Assembly (NCBI GenBank): GCA_963843745.1
Contig: CAWJLP010000019.1
Coordinates: 62,001-126,000, forward strand
Direction of reading: 5' to 3'
DNA: 64,000 bases
Source: Trebonia sp963843745
GTDB taxonomy: Bacteria > Actinomycetota > Actinomycetes > Streptosporangiales > Streptosporangiaceae
The notes below the pieces were generated by a model, which worked only from the letters and a program-made list of their open reading frames with translations, was not told the DNA's origin and did not search any database. Shown piece after piece: positions 57,941 to 64,000 of this stretch; the stretch's first letter is position 1; the number at the start of each line of letters is the position of its first letter. Made by a program: the position numbers and the translations under genes.

Positions 57941-58590
57941 ATGTCTCAGTCGCAGCGTTCCGGTTCACAAGACGAAGAACCATTCCCATGCCCGTCCGCA
58001 CCTGGCCGGCCACCGTCAGTGCCTGTCGAGGTCCGGTCTGGGCCCGTCGTTGCGCAGGATCCGCGTGTCGCCACGCTGACCTTGATCGCTGGGCTCCCCG
58101 GGGCCGGGAAAACCACCCGGGCCAAAGAACTCGCCGCGATGCGCCCGGCGCTGCGGCTGACCCCGGATCACTGGATGATCCCGCTGTTCGGCGATTCGCT
58201 GGCCGGCGGCAAGCGCTTCGTGCTCGAAGGGCGGCTTATCTCGGTCGCGCTGCAGGCCCTGCGGCTGGGGACCCAGCGTTGTGCTCGAGGTGGCCTTCGA
58301 GCTGTGGGGCCGCTGAACGGTCGGGCGCTGCGCGGGGCTGGCGCGGTCGGCCAAGGGGTGCAGGCCGCGCTGCGAGGCCTGGTCACCTGCGGGTACCGGC
58401 TGCAGCTCGCCCGCATCGCCCGGCGCGACGAGCACCGCGCCACCGTTCGATGGCTCGATCTGGCAGTGGAGGGAGCAGTTCCAGGAGCCTGATGCCGCCG
58501 AACTCGAACGGCGGTGAGATTCCCAGTCCGCCGACGGGGTGGCCGGGCTGGCCGCAGTGTGGCCGGTCGACCACTGGCCCACGTTGCACA
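57941..58590 (+). pseudogene. Decayed P-loop kinase (zeta-toxin-like AAA)
   Basis: The first frame reads ATLTLIAGLPGAGKTTRAKELAAMRPALRLTPDHWMIPLFGDSLAGGKRFVLEGRLISVALQALRLGT (Walker A GLPGAGKTT). From about 58272 the sequence needs several frame changes: VVLEVAFELWGR ends in a stop, ERS and A/LARSA pieces follow, and WREQFQEPDAAELERR, a typical end, lies in yet another frame near 58470-58515. Relatives phosphorylate small molecules. At least three indels, so inactive as written. Confidence 0.75.
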
Positions 58591-58790
58591 CGACAGCTAA
58601 CCCGGCTGTTTCACCTAGGAGCGTCGAGACGGCGTTCTTGCTGGCCTGCGGCGCCGCAGATGTTACGGCAGGCCAACGCCATCTGTTGCCGACCGCACAG
58701 CGAACCTGAACACAGGACAGCTAGCCATCGCAACCCGCTCCCTAGCGGATCGCGGCCGGGATGGGCTCAGCACATCAGCGGTCATAGGCT

Positions 58791-59507
58791 ATGCATATGG
58801 CTGCTTTGCGTTCGCCTGACGGGGAAGCCAGCGATGCAGCGGGCTGGTGGCGGGCTTACCAGCTGGCCGAGCACGACCAGGCCGATGAGCTCCGGAAGCT
58901 GGCCGCCGCCGGGGACGATCATGCCAGACGGCAGCTGGCCAGTTGGCTGTCGGACCGGGCATTCCCGGGCGCAGAGCCGGACCCGGCCGTGCTCGGTGAG
59001 GCGATTGAGCTGGTCCGCCCGCTGGCTGATGCCGGCGATGACGTGGCTGAGCTGTGGCTGGCCCGCTGGCTGGCCGATTGTGACCGGCTCGCCGAGCTGC
59101 GCGAGCGTGCCGACAGCGGCAGCTACCACGCGGTACGCAAGCTGGCCCAGCTCCTGGCCGACCACGACCAGCTTGACGAGCTGCGGGCCCGCGCCGGGCA
59201 CGGCGACTTTCACGCTTACTGCGTGCTGATCAAGACGCTGGCCGACCGTGACATGCACGAAGAGCTGCGCGAGCGCGTCGAGGCCGCCGACCCCCGAACC
59301 CGGCAGCTATTTTTCGACGTGATAGGCGGATCACCAGCCGGGCCGAACGCCCTGCGGGTCCTCGCCGACCTGGGACACAAAGCCTCCCGGCACTTCCTGT
59401 GTCGCTGCCTGGCCAGCGCAGGCGACGTGGATCAGCTGCGCCAGCGCGCTGAGAATGGAGACGACTACGCCCAGTACTGGCTGGGAGAAATCACCGGTCG
59501 GGCCTGA
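58791..59507 (+). CDS. Alpha-helical repeat protein
   Basis: 238-aa protein of tandem ~30-36-residue helical repeats (ELRKLAAAGDDHARRQLASWLSD, VRPLADAGDDVAELWLARWLADCDRLAELRERADSGSYHAVRKLAQLLADHDQLDELRARAGHGDFHAYCVLIKTLADRDM...). Resembles TPR/HEAT-like repeat proteins common and variable in actinomycetes; partners unknown. The start at 58791 ATG (MHMAAL) is probable; ATG 58797 is possible. Confidence 0.72.
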   Translation: MHMAALRSPDGEASDAAGWWRAYQLAEHDQADELRKLAAAGDDHARRQLASWLSDRAFPGAEPDPAVLGEAIELVRPLADAGDDVAELWLARWLADCDRLAELRERADSGSYHAVRKLAQLLADHDQLDELRARAGHGDFHAYCVLIKTLADRDMHEELRERVEAADPRTRQLFFDVIGGSPAGPNALRVLADLGHKASRHFLCRCLASAGDVDQLRQRAENGDDYAQYWLGEITGRA

Positions 59508-59666
59508 TGCGGCGCATGACCAGTCTGGAAGATCGGTCGCGCTGCATGGAGCCTCAGCTGCGGCAACCGCGTGCCAGATTATCGGCGGGTGAGTCCCGTG
59601 TCTGACCTACCGAACTGCCTGTCCCTCTTTCCGAAGCGATGGATGCTCTTAATCCAGTTCTCCTGG

Positions 59667-59745
59667 AGGTGGGGCACGACAGCGAGCGCCGCGTTGATCT
59701 ACCTGCACTCGTCCCGTGCGCGGCAGCGGGCCTGGAAGATCGGTG
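59667..59745 (+). pseudogene. Tyrosine recombinase fragment
   Basis: A ~26-codon scrap translates to (GH)DSER...AALIYLHSSRARQRA once one frame change is allowed, matching the C-terminal catalytic tyrosine segment of the integrase remnant at 63 kb. The rest of this 59508-59945 gap shows no gene. Confidence 0.55.
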
Positions 59746-59945
59746 TCTCGACCGGTCGTAACCGCTGGCAGGCTCTAGCTGCCTATTTCCGGCCGTCGCG
59801 CCCTCGGTGTCCGTGGCTGACCGCTGTTTAGGGTCATGTGTGGCACGGCGAACCGGCGGGTCCGGCTCCGGTCAAGTCGCCGGAGCGGCCATCTGGCGCC
59901 TATTTGCCCCGCTGTGCGATGATGCGGGCCGGAGGCGTAGCGATT

Positions 59946-60590
59946 ATGCGTTTCTTCAAGCGCGCACCGCGCCCGAGTGGCGGTCGGCGGATCGCTGCGG
60001 TCGTGGGGGCTGTCGCTGTCGCCGCCGTCGTGCTGGCGGGTGACGGGCCCTTGCTGGCTGGGCCCGCTGTTTTTGACGCCGTGGCAGTTCTCGGCCCGGG
60101 GCCTGGCCCGGTCGCCTCGGGGAAGGTCGAGAACGCGTCGTGGCAGATCTTCATAAGACCGAGCACGCAGGTAGGCCAACAGCCAGGCTCGATGTGCGTA
60201 TACGCGGTGCTGGGTGACTTCATTCCAGGGACGTGCGGGACGTTCCCGCCATCCGATTGGGGGCCTACCCACCCCGCGTGGTTCTATGATTCGGCGCTTG
60301 AAAGTCCGCAGCTGCAGGTGCGGTATGCGCTCGGCTGGGTCGACGTCGACGTCACCTCTGTGGTGGTCAGACTGCGTGACGGGCAGCAGCTCAAGCTGAT
60401 TCCCGTCAGCCGCTACGGGCAACGGCTCGTGGCGTTCGTCGTCCCGATGCAGGCCGGGATCGCCGGGGCCACCGCGTACCTGAACAACGGCCGGTCCGCC
60501 ACCACGATGCCGTCCAACTCGCCGGACGCCTTGACGTTCGTCAATTCGTGGGTATGGCACAGCCCTGACGCTCCAGCGACGACGACGTGA
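59946..60590 (+). CDS. Unrecognised exported protein
   Basis: 214-aa protein: short basic N-terminus (MRFFKRAPRPSGGRR), one hydrophobic segment (IAAVVGAVAVAAVVLAGDG, ~17-35) acting as signal anchor, then a ~170-residue extracellular part with two cysteines (MCVYAVLGDFIPGTCGTF), probably a disulfide, and beta-rich texture. GGAGG 10 nt upstream of ATG 59946 selects this start. Function unknown. Confidence 0.6.
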   Translation: MRFFKRAPRPSGGRRIAAVVGAVAVAAVVLAGDGPLLAGPAVFDAVAVLGPGPGPVASGKVENASWQIFIRPSTQVGQQPGSMCVYAVLGDFIPGTCGTFPPSDWGPTHPAWFYDSALESPQLQVRYALGWVDVDVTSVVVRLRDGQQLKLIPVSRYGQRLVAFVVPMQAGIAGATAYLNNGRSATTMPSNSPDALTFVNSWVWHSPDAPATTT

Positions 60591-60666
60591 AGCAAGGCCC
60601 CCAGGCGCTGGCCAAGGTCTACCACAGCGTCTAGAAGTCGTGAGGGATCCGGGTGTCAACGGCAAC

Positions 60667-60674
60667 CGAAATCT
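60667..60674. repeat. 8-bp target-site duplication, left
   Basis: CGAAATCT directly before the left IS end; the same 8 bases follow the right end at 62402-62409, the duplication length of ISL3-family elements. Confidence 0.85.
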
Positions 60675-62401
60675 GGCTCTGGCACAGTTGCCGTGATGTG
60701 GTCCGGCGTGTCGTTCATGTGGCAGATGTGGCTTCTGTGGTCATCTGCGCCGTGCGATCTTGACGTTCTTGAGGCGATGCTGCCGCACCTGGCGGACCTG
60801 CAGGTGGAACGGGTTTGCCGGACGGGGAACTTGATCCGGATCGCGGCCAGGGCGACGGCCTCAATGGCCGCCTGCCCGGGGTGCGGGACGGTGTCCCGCC
60901 GGGTCCACAGCCGTTATGAGCGGCGGCTGCTGGACACGGCCGCCGGCGGCTGCGAGGTGGTGATCTGCCTGGAGGTCCGCTGGTTCTTGTGCCTGTCGGC
61001 GCAGTGCGCGAAGAGGACCTTCGCCGAGCAGGTCAGCGGGCTGACCACCCGGCATGCGCCGCACTCCGGGGGTGACCGCGGTGCTGGTGGCGGTTGCGCT
61101 GGCGCTGGGCGGACGGGCGGGTGCCCGCCTGTCCGGGCGGTTAGCAGCAGCAGTGAGCCGGTCGACGCTGCTGCGGCTGGTCCGCGCGCTGCCCGACCCC
61201 GCGGTCAGCGCGTCGCCGCGGGTGCTGGGCGTGGACGAGTTCGCGCTGCGCAAAGGGCACAGCTACGGGACGTTGCTGGTTGACATCGAGACCCGTCGGC
61301 CGGCCGGCATCCTGGATGACCGCTCGTCGGACTCGTTCGCCGGGTGGCTCGCCGCCCGGCCGGGAACCGAGGTGATCTGCCGGGACCGGGCCGGTGTCTA
61401 CTCCGACGGCGGCAGCCGGGGCGCACCAGACGCTATCCAGGTCGCCGACCGCTGGCACCTGTGGCACAACCTCGGCGAGACCGTCGAGCGGGCAGTCGGC
61501 CGCCACCGCGAGCACCTGCCGGCAGCGGCCGCGGCGCAGGCCGCGCCTCCCGCCGCCGCAACGACGCCGGAGCCGGCCCCCGGTGCCCGCCGCACCCCGG
61601 GCCGGGCCGATCGCCGACCGGACCCGCGCCCGGCACGCCGACGTGCACCGGCTGCTGGCCGAGGGCCGCAGCCCCTGCCAGACCACTGCCACGCTCGGCC
61701 TGTCCCGCAACACCGTCCGCCGCTTCGCCCGCGCCGCCAGCCCGGAAGAGCTGCTCGTCAACGACGGCACCGGGCGCAGGGTAAGCATCCTCGACGAGCA
61801 CGCCGCCTACCTGCGCGAGCGGTGGAACGCCGGCTGCACCAACCAACGCCGCCCAGCTGTGGCAGGAGATCCGCGACCGCGGCTATGCGGGCAGCTGCCG
61901 GCAGGTCCGCGGCTACGTCGCCCGTTTCCGCGGAAACGCGGCCGTCCTCGCCCCGGCCCCGGTCCCGCCGAAAGTCCGGGCCGTGACCGCCTGGATCATG
62001 ACCAGCCCAGACCGGCTCGACGACGCCGACCGGACCAGCCTGGACGCGATCCTCGCCGCATCCCCGGAACTGGCCGCCGTCACCGCCAGCGTCCGTGCCT
62101 TCGCCGCCATCATGAACGAGCGCCGCGGCCGCAAGCTCCTCGAACCGTGGATGAACGCCGCCCTCGCCACCGGCGAGCCCGCCCTCCGCTCCTTCGTCAC
62201 CGGCCTGCGCGCCGACCAGGACGCCGTCACCAACGGACTCAGCCTCCCCCGGAGCTCCGGCGCCGTCGAAGGCCACGTCAACCGCATCAAGATGCTTAAA
62301 AGACAGATGTACGGACGCGCCAGCCCCGACCTGCTCCGCCGCCGCGTCCTCCTCACCGACTAACCCGCACCGAGAAGGACCACGAAAAGTGTGCCAGAGC
62401 C
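60675..62401 (+). mobile_element. ISL3-family insertion sequence, complete ends
   Basis: 1,727 bp, bounded by imperfect ~24-bp terminal inverted repeats, of which the outer 12 (GGCTCTGGCACA at 60675-60686 and its complement at 62390-62401) are perfect. Flanked by an 8-bp direct repeat CGAAATCT. It encodes one transposase in three changes of frame. The perfect target duplication implies a recent insertion. Confidence 0.92.
60693..62363 (+). pseudogene. ISL3-family transposase, three frameshifts
   Basis: N-terminal zinc-binding part (CPGCGTVSRRVHSRYERRLLDTAAGG, CLSAQCAKRTFAEQ) in the first frame; DDE catalytic core VLGVDEFALRKGHSYGTLLVD and EVICRDRAGVYSDG...APDAIQVADRWHLWHNLGE in the second from about 61060; a helix-turn-helix insert (HRLLAEGRSPCQTTATLGLSRNTVRRFARA) in the third from about 61600; and the final catalytic Glu block SSGAVEGHVNRIKMLKRQMYGRA in the first frame again from about 61850 to 62363. 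As written it is not translatable as one protein. Confidence 0.88.
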
Positions 62402-62989
62402 CGAAATCTGACCAGCTGGCGGCAGCTGAAAATTGACCATCCTTCCGTCTTATGGTTCGTACTGTCAGCTTGGGAATCTGGACCGTCCGGCCCTGTCGCA
62501 TGGCCTGATCTGCGGGGCGGGGTGTTCGCGAGTGACCGGGGGAGACTGCTCGCCACCGCGGTTAATGGCCCGCTAATGGCCCCCGTGAGTCCCCAAGGCT
62601 CACCGCCCTGTCGAGCACCCAACACTTCGGGCACGCGCTACCGGTTGTCCTGCCCGGCGGGGTATATAAGTAACCATGATCGGCAGGAAGAAGAAGGGTC
62701 CCACTTGCTGGGATTGCGGGCACAGGTGGCATCCGGTGGGCCAGAAATGCGGCCGGTGGCAGGTCACGAGTTCTTGGAACGGACCCGGCACGGGGGCTGG
62801 AGCCTCGGCATCTGCGGGTGCACGGCAGAGCCCTCTCTGCCAAAACTTGTGTGAGACACGGGACGTATGAGTCCTGTAGCAGGATCAGCGCCCAGTGCGG
62901 GATTGATCTGCGGCTGCTGAACAGCGCGGCGCGCCCGTGCCGGGCGGGCGCCCCAGCGCAGAGCCCGGTGACGGGTGCGCCAGCGGCGC
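62402..62989. other. Region between IS and integrase remnant
   Basis: Begins with the right target duplication. CGAAATCTGACCAG and TGAAAATTGACCAT (about 62402-62443) look like the multiple terminal repeats of an IS21-type element, but no IS21 genes follow. A 64-codon frame at 62676-62870 with a CxxC-x(12)-C pattern (TCWDCGHRWHPVGQKCG) has a TATATAA stretch upstream but no ribosome site and is not called as a gene. Confidence 0.4.
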
Positions 62990-63378
62990 CGCGCAGCGGC
63001 GCCGCCTTATTCATGTTCAGCAGCTCGACCGGATCGCCGCTCTCGCACTCCAACTTCCGCCGCCGTGTCTGGCTTCCGGCCCTGGCCGCTGTCGGTCTGG
63101 AAGGCGTCCACTTCCACGACCTGCGGCACACCGGCAACCAGCTCACCGTCAACGCGGGCGCGAACCCCAACTCATGGCCCGGATGGGGGCAGGACTCCGA
63201 GCGCGCCGCGCTGATCTACCTTCACTCCTCGGCCGGACGTCAGCGTGCTCTGGCCGATGAGGTCGGCAGAATGGCGGCTGCCGCCCTCGCCAAGGCCAAG
63301 TCGGTGAGCCATCGGGCACGCAAGCAAAATAGGCGCGTTAACCCGTCTGGCGGCTCTGTCTCTGACTTGGGTGAATGA
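62990..63378 (+). pseudogene. Tyrosine recombinase (integrase), C-terminal remnant
   Basis: Only the catalytic C-terminus is preserved: GSPLSHSNFRRRVWLPALAAVGLEGVHFHDLRHTGNQLTVNAGA, with the HDLRH arginine, then a short stretch altered by two compensating frame changes near 63160-63192 (another frame there reads LMARMG), then SERAALIYLHSSAGRQRALADEVGRMAAAALAKAKS with the catalytic tyrosine. The N-terminal ~250 residues are absent. A tRNA 3' half begins 6 bp downstream, fitting an integration site. Confidence 0.78.
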
Positions 63379-63383
63379 CCTGC

Positions 63384-63424
63384 GCCCCGACCGCGACTCG
63401 AACGCGGGACCTACCGCTTAGCAG
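63384..63424 (-). other. tRNA 3'-half, probable attachment-site remnant
   Basis: On the minus strand the sequence folds as the 3' half of a class I tRNA: 3' anticodon-stem strand GCGGT and loop TGCTAA-side, 5-nt variable region AGGTC, perfect T-arm CCGCG-TTCGAGT-CGCGG (63391-63407) and acceptor strand TCGGGGC (63384-63390). The 5' half (which should begin GCCCCGA) is missing. Its place right after the integrase remnant matches attL/attR of tRNA-targeting elements. Confidence 0.65.
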
Positions 63425-63743
63425 GTCGTTTCACCCACGGGTTAACCTGCTGCGTTTCTGGTGAGTGCCGGTTTGGTCATCGCCTAGCTACAGCTCAATG
63501 TCTCCGGGTTCCGCCCTGTTCGGGCACGCGGAGGGCACGGGCCACATCTCTTTGTCCCGAACTAGTGGCGCCGCTGGGCGTTTGGTGTCGTCCCAGCTAG
63601 ATCGGTGTGCTTGCGGGCGTGCTGGCTGGCGGCTGTTAGGGGAGGTTGCTGTCCTTGATTGCTGTACGCTGCTCGCCTCATCGGCTCACACGCTCGGAGC
63701 GGCACTCGCGAGCCAGACCTTCCGTTTGGACCAGTATCCCTGG

Positions 63744-64000
63744 CTATGCCTGGTAACCGGCTGGCCACTGCTGAAGCGCCCACATGTTGCCGTCGGGGTC
63801 ACTGAAATAGGAGTAGAGGACGCCGCCCATGTCCTCGACGTCGCTCAGTTCGATGCCCCGCTCCGTCAGAGCGGCCCGGGTCGCTGCCATATCGTCCACG
63901 ACGAGATGGAGGCCTTTGACCGAGCCTGGGACCATGTCGCTGATCGGGCCCATCCCCGTGCCGAAGACAACGGCGCAGCTCGATCCAGGCGGGGTGAGCT
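63744..64000 (-). CDS. VOC-family (glyoxalase/bleomycin-resistance) protein, partial
   Basis: The frame enters from the right edge, so the N-terminus is missing. It reads LTPPGSSCAVVFGTG, then VPGSVKGLHLVVDDMAATRAALTERGIELSDVEDMGGVLYSYFSDPDGNMWALQQWP, the C-terminal half of a vicinal-oxygen-chelate domain with the FSDPDGN-W signature and metal glutamate region. Substrate unknown. About 280 bp without a gene separate it from the attachment-site remnant. Confidence 0.85.
   Translation of the reverse strand, partial: LTPPGSSCAVVFGTGMGPISDMVPGSVKGLHLVVDDMAATRAALTERGIELSDVEDMGGVLYSYFSDPDGNMWALQQWPAGYQA

Noticed and set aside
63384..63424. Functional tRNA-Ser(GCU)
   Set aside because: No 5' acceptor strand or D-arm, anticodon stem mispaired at two positions, and a class I variable loop that is wrong for serine; only a 3' half remains.

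Overview
The window is 64 kb of very GC-rich, densely packed DNA with many GTG starts, 1-4 nt gene overlaps and typical actinomycete markers: WhiB1-type iron-sulfur regulator next to a PdtaS-type kinase, the SigR/RsrA mycothiol thiol-stress pair, Ni-superoxide dismutase, a DasR-like regulator, and two enzymes for decaprenyl-phosphoryl arabinose (DPA) synthesis. It is best read as a chromosomal segment of a filamentous-type actinomycete (Streptosporangiales/Frankia-like groups are plausible; the order is not proven by the sequence).

Layout. 0-5 kb: partial membrane protein, a frameshifted APC permease, divergent sodX/sodN, and an anti-sigma/SigB-type sigma pair. 5-15 kb: lipid kinase, whiB1 facing a sensor kinase, a bioF-dasR-bioD operon, a DUF3311-mctP monocarboxylate uptake pair and an IlvG-like TPP enzyme. 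15-20 kb (minus strand): two membrane HD-domain proteins, biotin carboxylase, a 70-aa biotinyl protein and a universal stress protein. 20-27 kb: sigR-rsrA with a clear autoregulatory promoter, methyltransferase, DksA-like and SRAP proteins, aroA-rsgA, DUF2087 and hisN. 27-38 kb: a CBS-domain gene behind a SigB-type promoter, then a plus-strand run of three unrecognised genes (two of them paralogues), a duplicated stem-loop element, an exonuclease/polymerase-A gene carrying a 21-bp minisatellite, a pyrH copy, a MoxR ATPase/VWA pair and a DUF1275 protein. 38-47 kb: a haem-loop-less P450, a frameshifted response regulator, dprE2-ubiA with a collagen-like phosphodiester glycosidase protein, def, hsp20 with a MerR/HspR-like gene, and an acyl-CoA synthetase. 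47-57 kb: mixed accessory genes (methyltransferase, MmcQ-like, DedA, SDR, LysR, FAD monooxygenase, M20 amidohydrolase, TMEM175). 57-64 kb: a decayed accessory zone with a broken P-loop kinase, integrase fragments, a complete ISL3-type insertion sequence with an 8-bp target duplication, a tRNA 3'-half that looks like an attachment-site remnant, and a partial VOC protein.

Functional links: biotin synthesis (bioF, bioD) lies close to biotin users (accC, biotinyl protein); several stress-response circuits (SigB-type, SigR, WhiB1, HspR-like) are in one window and two have recognisable promoters. The least explained part is 27.8-31.9 kb. Single-base frameshifts recur in at least six genes, including the transposase of an IS whose target duplication is still perfect, so assembly indel errors must be considered before calling these pseudogenes.
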